The notes: a model not told the origin generated them from the letters alone. 46,453 bases of DNA from Deltaproteobacteria bacterium Ga0077550 (GCA_001464385.1 LNFB01000168.1:1-46453), one strand, 5' to 3'; positions 36,883 to 45,803 are shown, counted from the stretch's first letter. Made by a program: numbers and translations.

Positions 36883-38046
36883 TCAGGGCGCGGGCGGGGC
36901 CGGGGGCGTCGACTCGGCGGCGATCGGCGACGGCGCGGGCTCGGGTGTCGCGGTGTCGGGCGGGGCGGTCGGCGGCGCATCGAGCGGCGCCGGCTCGCTG
37001 GGCAGCGCGTCGACGGGGGCGGGCTCGGCGAGCGTGACCTCGACCTCCCGCGGGGGCGTCACCGCGGCGAGCGGCGCTCGGGCGATCGGCGCGTGGTCGG
37101 TCGTCGATCGCCGCGCGCTGCGGTGTCGCGCGGTGCTCCGCGGTGCGTCGAGCGGCGTCTCCACGGGGTCGTCGGCGGGCTCGGCATGGACACGGATGAC
37201 GACCGGTGGCTCGTCGACGGGTGCGACCGGTGCACGCGGCTCCGCCGGCGCGGCCTCGGCGATGGCCGCGGGTGCGATGGCCGCGGGTGCGGTGGCGGTG
37301 GGCTCCGCCGCGATCGTGGTCGCATCGGCGCGCTCGGGCGCCGCGGTCGTCGCGACGAAGACCGCGAGGCCGACGGACACCCCCGCGAGCCCCAGCGCGG
37401 CGAGCCATGGGGTCCGCCGCGATCGTTCCGCGCGGCGTGGCGCGGCGACGGGCGCCGCGATCGCGGCGGCGAGCATCGGGATGGTCTCGTCGCCGACCTC
37501 GAACTGCGCCGTCACCTCGCGCTCGACCGCCCGAGCGCCGTGGCGCAGCGCCCGATCCACGCTGGGCACGGCCGACGTCGAAACGGTCGCCGTCGCCCGC
37601 GGGTCGGCGCCATCGCCCGCGTCGCCGAACAGCTCGTCGATCGAGATGACCATCGAGACCTCGGAGCGCGGCCTCGACCCGCCCGCGAGCTCGCCTGCGA
37701 TGCGCTCGATCGCCGCGGGCGCGCCGGTGTCGAGGCGCAGCGCGAACAGCCGCTGCTCGGGCCGACGGTGGCGCCCGAACGCGGCCTTGATCCCGCGCAT
37801 GCGGACGGCGTCGAGGTGGTCGCTGCGCAGGACCACGAACAGTCCGCAGTCGACGTCCGCGAGCGCGTCGAGCAGCGGAGCGTCGTCGTGCTCGACCCCC
37901 GTCACGATCTCGGGCGCCAGGCCGCGCTCCCGCGCGGCATGCACCCACTGCACGAGCGCGAGGTCATCCTCCTCGGCACACAGCAGGACAAAGACTCGGG
38001 ACGGGGCCACATCCGAGTTCGAGAGCAGTGTTCGTGCCAAGAACAT
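36883..38046 (-). CDS. Membrane-anchored protein with alpha/beta (TIR-like?) head and Pro/Ala tail
   Basis: 387 residues. Residues 17-123 look like an alpha/beta sensor or TIR-like fold: SRVFVLLCAEEDDLALVQWV, a helix, then DVDCGLFVVLRSDHLDA and RLFALRLDTGAPAAIERIAG. A charged linker with a Ser/Thr-rich piece follows, then one transmembrane helix at about 213-235. The last ~150 residues are a Pro/Ala/Glu/Val tail on the other side of the membrane, like cell-wall-spanning stalks of TonB or PASTA-type proteins. The family is not recognised; catalytic residues of TIR NADases cannot be pointed out with confidence. The gene is downstream of the TCA operon. Confidence 0.7.
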   Translation of the reverse strand: MFLARTLLSNSDVAPSRVFVLLCAEEDDLALVQWVHAARERGLAPEIVTGVEHDDAPLLDALADVDCGLFVVLRSDHLDAVRMRGIKAAFGRHRRPEQRLFALRLDTGAPAAIERIAGELAGGSRPRSEVSMVISIDELFGDAGDGADPRATATVSTSAVPSVDRALRHGARAVEREVTAQFEVGDETIPMLAAAIAAPVAAPRRAERSRRTPWLAALGLAGVSVGLAVFVATTAAPERADATTIAAEPTATAPAAIAPAAIAEAAPAEPRAPVAPVDEPPVVIRVHAEPADDPVETPLDAPRSTARHRSARRSTTDHAPIARAPLAAVTPPREVEVTLAEPAPVDALPSEPAPLDAPPTAPPDTATPEPAPSPIAAESTPPAPPAP

Positions 38047-38142
38047 CCGCTCGACAAACCGTAGTTCTGGTCACAGGCGACGTCGCGCGTCCGGGCCGAC
38101 GCGGGGGCCATCGCGCCCAATCGGCGCAGGCGCATGCGACAG

Positions 38143-38171
38143 CGCCGTGCACCCACATCGAGTGCACGGCG
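38143..38171 (-). terminator. Hairpin downstream of sucD
   Basis: CGCCGTGCAC (38143-38152) and GTGCACGGCG (38162-38171) make a perfect 10-bp stem with a 9-nt loop, 44 bp after the sucD stop. No T-run follows. It is the likely end of the mdh-sucC-sucD transcript and lies before the next gene start at 38046. Confidence 0.5.
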
Positions 38172-38214
38172 AAGCGCGCAGCCGCGATCGTCGCGGAGAC
38201 GGGCGGCCGAAGGA

Positions 38215-39098
38215 TCAACCCCCGAGGGCGCGCAGCATCGTCTGTCCGATATCCGACGGCGTGTCCGCGATGTGGACCCCCGCCTCGCGCAGCGCCGACA
38301 ACTTGGCCGACGCCGTGCCCTTGCCGCCCGAGATGATCGCGCCGGCATGGCCCATGCGCTTGCCCGCGGGCGCCGTGGTGCCCGCGATGAAGCCGACGAC
38401 GGGCTTGCGCACGTGGGCCTTGATGTACGCCGCGCCGTCCTCCTCGGCGCTGCCACCGATCTCGCCGATCATGACGATGCCCTCGGTATCGCCGTCGGCG
38501 TTGAACAGCTCGAGGCAGTCGACGAAGTTGGTGCCGTTGACCGGATCGCCGCCGATGCCGATCGCGGTGGTCTGTCCCAGGCCCAGCGTCGTGAGCTGGT
38601 GGACCGCCTCGTACGTCAGCGTGCCCGAGCGCGAGACCACGCCGATCTTGCCCGGCCGGTGGATGTAGCCGGGCATGATGCCGATGCGGCACTGCTCGGG
38701 CGTGATGATGCCCGGGCAGTTGGGCCCGATGAGCCGGGTGCTGCGGCCCGCCAGCGCGCGCTTGACCGCGATCATGTCGGAGACCGGGATGCCCTCGGTG
38801 ATGCACACGACCAGCGCGATGCCGGCGTCCGCCGCCTCGAGGATCGCGTCCGCTGCCAGCGGCGGTGGCACGAAGATGACCGACGCGTTCGCGCCCTGCT
38901 GCTTCACGGCCTCGGCGACGGTGTCGTACACCGGCACGCCCTTGCCGTACTTGGGCAGCACGACCTCGCCGCCCTTGCCCGGCGTGACGCCGGCGACGAC
39001 CGAGGTGCCATAGGCGAGCGATTGCTCGGCGTGGAACATGCCGGTCTTGCCGGTGATGCCCTGCACGACCAGACGGGTGTTGCGGTTGACCAGCACGC

Positions 39099-39102
<4 letters not shown>
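38215..39102 (-). CDS. sucD: Succinyl-CoA ligase, alpha subunit
   Basis: 295 residues from the ATG at 39102, which overlaps the sucC stop by 4 bases (ATGA). It converts succinyl-CoA to succinate with ADP or GDP phosphorylation in the TCA cycle. Motifs: [52 protein letters not shown] and [14 protein letters not shown], whose histidine (H252) is the phosphorylated residue. The CoA-binding Rossmann domain is N-terminal. Confidence 0.96.
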
Positions 39103-40295
<1,193 letters not shown>

Positions 40296-40299
40296 CGGC

Positions 40300-41256
40300 T
40301 CACTTCTTCCCGTAGGGCAGGAGCGCCACGACGTCGCGAACCGCCTGGGCCGAGACCTCGAGCATGGCCTTCTCCTTCTCGCCGAGCTTCATCTCGAGGA
40401 CCTTCTCGACGCCGCCCTTGCCGATCACGCACGGGACGCCGATGTAGAGGTCCTTGTAGCCGTACTCGCCCTTCAGGTACGCGGCGCACGGCAGCACGCG
40501 CTTCTTGTCGCGGACGATCGCCTCGACCATCGCGACACTCGACGCCGCCGGGGCGTAGTAGCCGGAGTAGCCGAGCAGGCCGACGATCTCGCCGCCGCCG
40601 TTGCGCGTGCGGGTGATGATCGCGTCGATCTTGTCCTGCGGGAGCAGCTCGGTCACCGGGATGCCGCCGACCGAGGTGTGGCTCGGGACCGGCACCATCG
40701 TGTCGCCGTGGCCGCCGAGCACCATGCCGTGGATGTCCTCGACGCTGACGCCGAGCGCCTCGGCGATGAAGAACTTGTAGCGGGCGGTGTCGAGGACGCC
40801 GGCCATGCCGATCACGCGCTCGGTCGGGAAGCCCGACTCCGCGAGCATGACGTGGCACATGGCGTCGAGCGGGTTCGACACGCAGATGAGCACGGCCTCG
40901 GGCGAGCGATTGGCGATCTCGCGGGTGACCTCGCCGACGATCTGGCGGTTGATCTCGACCAGCTCGTCGCGGCTGGTGAACTTGCCGGTGACCGGGTCCT
41001 TCTTGCGCGGCACGCCGGCGGTGATGACCACCACGTCGCTGCCCTCGGTCGGGCCGTAGTCGTTGGCGCCGGTGATCTTGCAGTCGAAGTCGAAGACCGG
41101 CGAGGCCTCGGCGAGATCGAGCGCCTTGCCCTGCGGCAGCCCCTCCTTGATGTCGACGAGCACGACGTCACCGAGGTGCTTCTGCACGGCCCAGTGCGCG
41201 CACGTGGCTCCGACGTTTCCAGCTCCGACGATGGTGATCTTGTTGCGACGTGGCAT
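40300..41256 (-). CDS. mdh: Malate dehydrogenase (LDH-like, NAD-dependent)
   Basis: 318 residues from the ATG at 41256, with a strong AGAAGGAGA Shine-Dalgarno 5 bases upstream; the coding frame extends further upstream but reads as Pro/Arg-rich nonsense. Its NAD fold begins [19 protein letters not shown]. The active-site loop GVPRKKD, the GGHGDTMVP histidine and the SNPLDAM region match LDH-like malate dehydrogenases. It oxidises malate to oxaloacetate with NAD+. It is the first gene of the mdh-sucC-sucD operon. Confidence 0.96.
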   Translation of the reverse strand: MPRRNKITIVGAGNVGATCAHWAVQKHLGDVVLVDIKEGLPQGKALDLAEASPVFDFDCKITGANDYGPTEGSDVVVITAGVPRKKDPVTGKFTSRDELVEINRQIVGEVTREIANRSPEAVLICVSNPLDAMCHVMLAESGFPTERVIGMAGVLDTARYKFFIAEALGVSVEDIHGMVLGGHGDTMVPVPSHTSVGGIPVTELLPQDKIDAIITRTRNGGGEIVGLLGYSGYYAPAASSVAMVEAIVRDKKRVLPCAAYLKGEYGYKDLYIGVPCVIGKGGVEKVLEMKLGEKEKAMLEVSAQAVRDVVALLPYGKK

Positions 41257-41353
41257 GTGTCTCCTTCTAGTGGCGCTGCGAGCTCGGGACGAGCGTCCAG
41301 GGCGCGAATGGGCGGGCGCGGAATCGGATGGGCGCCGGCCGGTTGGCGCGGCC

Positions 41354-41362
41354 GATATAACA
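41354..41362 (-). promoter_or_regulatory. Candidate extended -10 promoter for mdh-sucCD
   Basis: TGTTATATC on the minus strand fits the extended -10 (TGNTATAAT) with one main mismatch and would give a leader of about 90 nt. No good -35 is visible, which is usual for extended -10 sites. The surrounding gap 41257-41573 (317 bp) otherwise shows only GC-rich sequence, with no gene I can support. Confidence 0.35.
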
Positions 41363-41573
41363 CGGGCCGACGGGGGTGTGCGGGCGGGCCCGGGGCGCGG
41401 CGGGCGGGGGCGAGCGGGGCCCCTTCGCGCCCGCGCGAGGCCGGTGCCTGCGTGCACGATGTCGACGACGCGGACCGCCGGGCGCGCGCGGCGAGCGAGC
41501 GGGTCACGATTCGGTGCGCCGCCCTCGTCGGTCGGGGCGCCAACGATGCGCGACTTCATGTAAGACGTTCCCC

Positions 41574-42107
41574 GTGCTCGACGATCGCAGCCCCGCGCCG
41601 TGGCTCGGCAAGCTCGCCGCGGCCTGGGGCGTGCTCGGGGTCGTCGCGCTGCTCGGGCAGGCGCTCGTGCGGCTGGGACCCCGCGCGCTCGAGGCGGTGC
41701 GCATGCCCCTCGACGCGGTGCACTGGGTGGTGCTCGTCGCGTGGGTCGCGTTCATGGCCCACGCCGAGGGCTGGCGCGGTTTCCATCTGCGCTTCTCGCC
41801 GCGTGTCGTGTCGCGCGCGGCCACGCTGCTGAGACCCGCGCGCGCGTGGCACGGGCTGGTCGCGCCGCTGTACTGCATGTCGCTCGTGCACGCGAGCCGC
41901 CGCGGACTCATCGTCGCGTGGTCCGTGTCGCTCGGCATCGTCGGACTCATCTCCGTGGTGTCGACGATGTCGCAGCCGTGGCGCGGCATCGTCGACGCGG
42001 GGGTGGTCGTGGGCCTCGGCATCGGCACCGCGAGCATCCTCTGGCACGCGGTTCGGGCGATGACGGGCACGCCACCGCCCATGGACGCCGATCTGCCCGA
42101 GGCCTAG
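41574..42107 (+). CDS. Predicted membrane protein, unknown function
   Basis: 177 residues from a GTG at 41574 (VLDDRSPAPWLGKLAAAWGV). Hydrophobic segments are visible at about 16-33, 49-68, 120-138 and 146-164. Between them is a polar stretch, HAEGWRGFHLRFSPRVVSRA, with several Arg and His residues. No known family is recognised. It is divergent from mdh across a 317-bp gap. Its TAG shares the palindrome CTAG with the lipoprotein stop on the other strand. Confidence 0.7.
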   Translation: MLDDRSPAPWLGKLAAAWGVLGVVALLGQALVRLGPRALEAVRMPLDAVHWVVLVAWVAFMAHAEGWRGFHLRFSPRVVSRAATLLRPARAWHGLVAPLYCMSLVHASRRGLIVAWSVSLGIVGLISVVSTMSQPWRGIVDAGVVVGLGIGTASILWHAVRAMTGTPPPMDADLPEA

Positions 42108-42754
42108 CGCGCCGCGGTGAGGCGACTCCACGCGAAGCCGCCGCAGCCGCTCGCCGCGGGATCGGCCGGATCGGCGCCAGGTGCCGCGGTCGCCTCCTCG
42201 GCCGACGCCTCACCGAAGGCGCTCTGGCAGTAATACGGGCCGTCGTCGCCGTCGTACGTCCACTCGAATTTCGACCACGTCATGTCGCCGTCGTCCTGGG
42301 CGATGACCACGCGCTCGACGTTGTCATAGCTCGCGATCGTGTACGGGAACGCGTCGGGTCCGTAGGTCTGGATCCACGCGTCGTCGCTGATCTCGTGCAC
42401 GCCGCCGAAGTCGTCGGCCCACGTGCCGCCGATCTCGAGCGCATCGCCGCCGGTGGTGTCGCCGGCGGTGGTGTCCCCGTCGGTGGTGTCGCCCTCGGTG
42501 GTCTGGCCACCCTCGCTGGTCGGGTCCGAGCTGGAGCCGCCGTCGCCGCTCGAGGTGCCTGGCGCGCCGGAGGAGTCCGCAGCGCTCGAGCTCTCGGCCG
42601 GATCCGACGACGTGGTCGGGTCGGTGGCGGAGCTCGAGCCCGCGAGTGTCGTCTCGTCGCCGCCGTCGTCGCCGCAGGCGACCGCTCCAAGCATGGTCGT
42701 GAACAGGAACAGGGAGGTGGCGCGGCGGCCACCGGACATCGAGGTCGTGATCAT
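42104..42754 (-). CDS. Small lipoprotein under a cobalamin riboswitch
   Basis: 216 residues from the ATG at 42754, with a GAGGAG Shine-Dalgarno 9 bases upstream. MITTSMSGGRRATSLFLFTTMLGAVAC ends in a lipobox (Cys27). Residues 28-105 are a Ser/Thr/Gly/Asp linker (TTEGDTTDGDTTAGDTTGGD). The globular part (about 105-216) opens with GGTWADDFGGVHEISDDAW and holds two lone-cysteine landmarks: GPYYCQSAFGEAS and the closing GCGGFAWSRL. These two Cys may pair. I recall similar small proteins of unknown role in proteobacteria. A B12 riboswitch 152 nt upstream of the ATG is its only visible controller, so its level probably falls when cobalamin is plentiful. A role in B12 or corrinoid capture is inference. 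Confidence 0.8.
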   Translation of the reverse strand: MITTSMSGGRRATSLFLFTTMLGAVACGDDGGDETTLAGSSSATDPTTSSDPAESSSAADSSGAPGTSSGDGGSSSDPTSEGGQTTEGDTTDGDTTAGDTTGGDALEIGGTWADDFGGVHEISDDAWIQTYGPDAFPYTIASYDNVERVVIAQDDGDMTWSKFEWTYDGDDGPYYCQSAFGEASAEEATAAPGADPADPAASGCGGFAWSRLTAAR

Positions 42755-42820
42755 GGGGTTGGCTCCTCGCCCGTCGCGCGCGGGCGGTCCCTCGTCGTCC
42801 CCAGGCACCGATGGCCGTCG

Positions 42821-42838
42821 ATCCGAAGCATTTCGGAT
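42821..42838. promoter_or_regulatory. Perfect 7-bp hairpin in the riboswitch leader
   Basis: ATCCGAA-GCAT-TTCGGAT (42821-42838) forms a 7-bp stem with a 4-nt loop between the riboswitch and the lipoprotein start. It may be part of the expression platform. Confidence 0.4.
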
Positions 42839-42861
42839 TTCCGCCAACCATCCGCGTGGTC

Positions 42862-42885
42862 GGGGGACGCGTGCATCCGTCCCCC
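42862..42885 (-). terminator. GC hairpin just downstream of the riboswitch aptamer
   Basis: GGGGGACG (42862-42869 and its complement 42878-42885) makes a perfect 8-bp stem with an 8-nt loop, starting 20 nt after the P1 helix on the minus strand. It is well placed to be the switching terminator, although no T-run follows it. Confidence 0.45.
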
Positions 42886-42905
42886 TCGCGAAGTGGGAGC
42901 GCGGA

Positions 42906-43088
42906 GCCATCGGCAGGTCTTCGGACTATGGCAGGCTGCCTACTGGTCGCGGCTTCCCAGGGGGACCCCAGTGCCTCTTCGATGCGACGGTCGTTCCTGC
43001 TCACCGCTGCGGGACAGTCGCGGATTCTCACCGCGTTCCCTGTTGCCCCATCGCCGCGCGTTCGACGGCGTGACGATGGACCGATGGC
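42906..43088 (-). ncRNA. Cobalamin (adenosylcobalamin-type) riboswitch
   Basis: Minus-strand RNA of 183 nt. P1 is closed by GCCAUCGG (43088-43081) and CCGAUGGC (42913-42906), a perfect 8-bp pair. Core landmarks in order are GGGAACGCGGUGAGAAUCCG, then CUGUCCCGCAGCGGUGAG, and the B12 box AGUCCGAAGACCUGCC (42927-42912). These match the E. coli btuB aptamer order and spacing. Translation or termination of the lipoprotein at 42754 should be lowered when cobalamin binds. The aptamer begins 47 bp downstream of the Fea1-like gene stop, so it could also be reached by read-through. Confidence 0.96.
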
Positions 43089-43107
43089 GGGCCGGAGCAT
43101 GCCCGCC
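43086..43107 (-). terminator. Candidate terminator hairpin after the Fea1-like gene
   Basis: GGCGGGC (43086-43092) and GCCCGCC (43101-43107) form a 7-bp GC stem with an 8-nt loop. It overlaps the first bases of riboswitch P1 by 3 nt, so the two structures compete. Confidence 0.4.
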
Positions 43108-43121
43108 GGCGCGCCGATGAG

Positions 43122-43147
43122 TCAAGGCGGTTCGTCAAGCCGGTTCG
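43122..43147. repeat. 13-bp tandem duplication across a stop codon
   Basis: TCAAGGCGGTTCG (43122-43134) and TCAAGCCGGTTCG (43135-43147) are adjacent near-identical copies. The second contains the Fea1-like gene stop. A recent slippage event is likely. Confidence 0.7.
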
Positions 43148-44490
43148 TCGGTGTTGCTCGTGCACTCGGCGAGGCCGAGCGCCGTCTGCATCTCGCAGTT
43201 GCGCAGCGTGAGCTCCTCGGAGAGCGGCGTCGCGGTCACGGGATCGTCGGCGATCACCGCCTCGATGTACGCGTCGAACGTCGCGAGGTAGGCGGCGAGA
43301 TCGAAGCCGTCGAGCGCCTCGACCATCGCGGGGCCGATCACCTTCGCGTAGGTGCGACCTTCGTAGGCGCCCTTGACCCCGTCGGCGCTGGCGAACAGGC
43401 CCTCGACGATCGCCTGGTCGGTATACGTCCGCGTGCGCTTCACCCACGCGATGTCGAGCTGACGCGAGATCTCGGCGACGTCGATGTCGGCGGGCGCGCC
43501 GAGCAGGGCGGCCTCGATGATCGCGATGCCCGGCGTGTTGCGCCCCGCCAGCCGATCCTCGACGAGCTGGAAGTAGCCCCACGCGCGGTGGGCCGCGCGC
43601 GGATCGTCGCCGGACGCCGCGGCCGCGGCGTACTTCTCGATGAGCCGGTCGTAGCCGCGGAACATCCCCTTGGCGATGAGCTGCGCGGCGGGCTTCACCG
43701 CGAAGGGATCGGTGCCGAACGCGAGCTCGTCGTCCTCCACGCCGCCGTGGCCCCACTCGAAGCCCTCCTGGATCTCGGCGGCGATCGAGTCGACGTCGAC
43801 GCCGACCAGATCGGCCTCGTCGGCGTGGGCCGCGAGCGCGCCGCTGTAGTAGCAGTACGCCTCGTCCCACGCCGCGTAGTGCAGGGCAGGGGAGACGTCC
43901 GCGTTCGGCGTCGAGTCGGCGACGCGGGTGGTGCGATCGCGGACGACGAGGGACATCACGAGGTCGACGCGGGTCTCGATGTCGACCAGTCGCTCCGCCG
44001 TCGGGCCCTCGAGCAGGGCCTCGGTGATGAACGCGTCGTCGACGAGCACCGCGTCCTCGACGCGGCCGAGCTCGGCGCCGGCGCTGCGGACGAAGTCCTG
44101 CAGCGCGGTGCCCGAGCCGTCCTCGCCGAAGTAGGCGAGCTCGACGACGGTCGGATCGGGGTCGGCGGCCGCGTTCTCGGCGACGATCGTCGCGTACTGC
44201 GCGAGCGCGGCGTCGCAGTCGGGGTGCGGCGTCGCGCCCAGCGCGGGGCGGTCGCCCCCGGTGCCGTCGGTCCCGCTGTCGTCGACGGGGCCGAGCGTGG
44301 TGTCCGCGTCCGAGGTCGTGCCGGGCTCGGTGCTCGTCGGTGCGGGGCCGGTCTCGGAGGTCGGCGGGGCGGCGGTCGTGCCCCCCTCTCCGCCGCTGGA
44401 CGACCCCTCGGCCGACGCGGCGGGGGTGCCCTCGGAGGCGCAGGCGGGGACGAGCGACAGCAACAGGGCCAGGCGGCTCAGCTTCATCAT
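43135..44490 (-). CDS. Iron-regulated lipoprotein, Fea1-like (low-iron-inducible) candidate
   Basis: 451 residues from the first of two adjacent ATGs (44490, MMKLSRLALLLSLVPAC), with lipobox LVPAC (Cys17). The 44514 ATG would put ILIIVF ahead of the signal and is less likely. A Ser/Gly/Thr linker runs to about residue 85. The body is helical: ALHYAAWDEAYCYYSGALAA, QEGFEWGHGG, AQLIAKGMFRGYDRLIEKYA, AHRAWGYFQLVEDRLAGRNT. The 'AWDEAYxYYSG' phrase resembles low-iron-inducible periplasmic (Fea1/H43) proteins; this is recall, not a search. The imelysin GxHxxE motif is absent, so imelysin is less likely. A 7-1-7 Fur-like box sits 3 bases upstream. It may bind iron or a chelate. Confidence 0.6.
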   Translation of the reverse strand: MMKLSRLALLLSLVPACASEGTPAASAEGSSSGGEGGTTAAPPTSETGPAPTSTEPGTTSDADTTLGPVDDSGTDGTGGDRPALGATPHPDCDAALAQYATIVAENAAADPDPTVVELAYFGEDGSGTALQDFVRSAGAELGRVEDAVLVDDAFITEALLEGPTAERLVDIETRVDLVMSLVVRDRTTRVADSTPNADVSPALHYAAWDEAYCYYSGALAAHADEADLVGVDVDSIAAEIQEGFEWGHGGVEDDELAFGTDPFAVKPAAQLIAKGMFRGYDRLIEKYAAAAASGDDPRAAHRAWGYFQLVEDRLAGRNTPGIAIIEAALLGAPADIDVAEISRQLDIAWVKRTRTYTDQAIVEGLFASADGVKGAYEGRTYAKVIGPAMVEALDGFDLAAYLATFDAYIEAVIADDPVTATPLSEELTLRNCEMQTALGLAECTSNTDEPA

Positions 44491-44492
44491 GA

Positions 44493-44507
44493 TGAAAACG
44501 ATTATCA
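44493..44507 (-). promoter_or_regulatory. Fur-like 7-1-7 box at the Fea1-like gene start
   Basis: TGATAATCGTTTTCA on the minus strand. Its left half TGATAAT is the perfect Fur consensus; the right half is diverged. GATAAT within it also looks like a -10 element, so repressor binding would block the promoter. The box ends 3 bp from the ATG, so the mRNA would have almost no leader. Confidence 0.6.
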
Positions 44508-44547
44508 GAATCACGATGCGCGCGCAAGACTGGCAGCGCCCGGCGGC

Positions 44548-44575
44548 TTGACCACGGGCCCGGACCGTGTCAAAT
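44548..44575 (+). promoter_or_regulatory. Candidate promoter of the propeller lipoprotein-fecA operon
   Basis: TTGACC (44548-44553) and TCAAAT (44570-44575) with 16 bp between them. Transcription would begin near 44582, placing the Fur-like box at 44590-44604 over the start region. It lies in the 98-bp gap between the divergent genes. Confidence 0.45.
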
Positions 44576-44588
44576 GTGCATCGCTGAA

Positions 44589-45800
44589 ATGAAAACAGTT
44601 TTCAAAATCGCCATGGCCTGGGCGCTGCCCGGGTGCATCGATCTCGGGGCGGCGCCGCTCGGGGAATCGAGCGGCGGGAGCGACGGGGACGCGACCGATG
44701 CCTCCGCGTCGTCGGCCAACCCGACGACGCCGGCGACCGACGGCCCGTGTGTCGGTTGCGGCGACGACGGGCACGGCCTGACGGGCGACCTCTTGCTGTT
44801 CGTGAACGGGCGCCTGACGAGCGCCGACGCGCTGTACCAGAGCAACATCCCCGCGGCGACGGATGGGCACTACGTGGGCTCGGCGATCTATCTCTACGAT
44901 CCCGACGCGGCGTGCGACGACGGCACCGACGATTGCCGCCTCGCGCTGCTGGGCAACGCCCGCTTCGACGAGGCGCTCGGCGAGACCTCGGTGGGCGATG
45001 GCTCGCTGAAGAAGATGAGCCTGCGCGAGCTGGCGTGGTCGCCGACGCAGGGCCTGTGGGGGATCACGTACGACGTCGCGAACGACGAGTGGGGCATCGC
45101 CTCGATCGACGTGCCCGACTGGCGCGCGGTCGGGCAGGACCTCGGCGTCGAGCGCTACGCGTTGCTCCCCGGCGATCCGCAGAGCCCGGGCACGGACCCG
45201 TGCTACTGGCAGGAGGTCGTCAGCGGTCTCGGCTTCCTCGGCGAGGATCTGCTGCTGGGCGTGCGGGGCGTCGGCGGCGTCGGCATCGCCAACGATGGCC
45301 TGCTGTACCGCATCGATCTCGAGGTCATCCGCGATCGCGGATGGTGCGTCTACGAGAACGACCCGTCGCAGGATCCGCAGTACTACGCGTGCGACGTGCT
45401 GTGCCAGCCCTGGGCGGACTTCGGGCCTGCGATCGGCGTCGCGGGCGACATCGCGGCGGATGCCGACGGCGAGGCCGCGCTCGCGGTGGTGCGGGCGGAG
45501 GACGCGATGATCATGCCGCTCGATCGACAGGAGCTGTGGAAGGCGATGCCGCCGGTCGACGGGCCGAGCACGCCGACCACGACCGGGCTCTACGCCGAGC
45601 CGGTGCCACCCGGCCTCGACCTCGAGGGCCTCGCCCGCGTCGATGGTGCGCTCTTCGGCATCGATGTCACCGCGCAGGTGTGGCGGCTCGACGAGGCGAC
45701 CGGCGAGGTCGCCGTGCACGAGGCCCTCGCGGCGCGCTTCGACGACGCCGAGCAGGCGCTGCGGATCCGCGGCGCGACCCACGTCGTGATCGAACCCTAG
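44589..45800 (+). CDS. Propeller-type lipoprotein of an iron-uptake operon
   Basis: 403 residues from the ATG at 44589 (MKTVFKIAMAWALPGC, lipobox LPGC, Cys16). An ATG at 44574 adds MCIAE before the signal and is less likely. A short linker is followed by beta-sheet-rich sequence: YVGSAIYLYDPDAAC, LRELAWSPTQGLWGITYDVA, VSGLGFLGEDLLLGVRGVGG, LEGLARVDGALFGIDVTAQV. Several Cys pairs are seen (CDDGTDDC, CVYENDPSQDPQYYACDVLC), so it is probably disulphide-bonded outside the cytoplasm. The FecA-like receptor gene begins 3 bp after its stop. A surface cap or substrate-capture role beside the receptor, like the lipoproteins of SusD/BtuG-type systems, is inference. Confidence 0.7.
   Translation: MKTVFKIAMAWALPGCIDLGAAPLGESSGGSDGDATDASASSANPTTPATDGPCVGCGDDGHGLTGDLLLFVNGRLTSADALYQSNIPAATDGHYVGSAIYLYDPDAACDDGTDDCRLALLGNARFDEALGETSVGDGSLKKMSLRELAWSPTQGLWGITYDVANDEWGIASIDVPDWRAVGQDLGVERYALLPGDPQSPGTDPCYWQEVVSGLGFLGEDLLLGVRGVGGVGIANDGLLYRIDLEVIRDRGWCVYENDPSQDPQYYACDVLCQPWADFGPAIGVAGDIAADADGEAALAVVRAEDAMIMPLDRQELWKAMPPVDGPSTPTTTGLYAEPVPPGLDLEGLARVDGALFGIDVTAQVWRLDEATGEVAVHEALAARFDDAEQALRIRGATHVVIEP
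44590..44604 (+). promoter_or_regulatory. Perfect 7-1-7 palindrome, Fur-like box over the start codon
   Basis: TGAAAACAGTTTTCA is a perfect inverted repeat with one central base. Each half matches the Fur half-site TGATAAT at 5 of 7 positions. It overlaps the ATG at 44589, right after the predicted transcription start, so Fur binding would block transcription. Confidence 0.6.
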
Positions 45801-45803
45801 GCG

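Noticed and set aside
41257..41573. N-terminal extension of mdh or of the membrane protein
   Set aside because: Both open frames read Arg/Pro/Gly-rich text, while the downstream starts have a good ribosome site (mdh) or a clean hydrophobic start.
42862..42885. Classical intrinsic terminator with U-run
   Set aside because: The hairpin is perfect, but no T-run follows on the minus strand; it is listed only as a candidate.
43135..44490. Imelysin (iron-regulated HxxE lipoprotein)
   Set aside because: The GxHxxE signature is absent and the conserved phrases differ; a Fea1-like call fits better.
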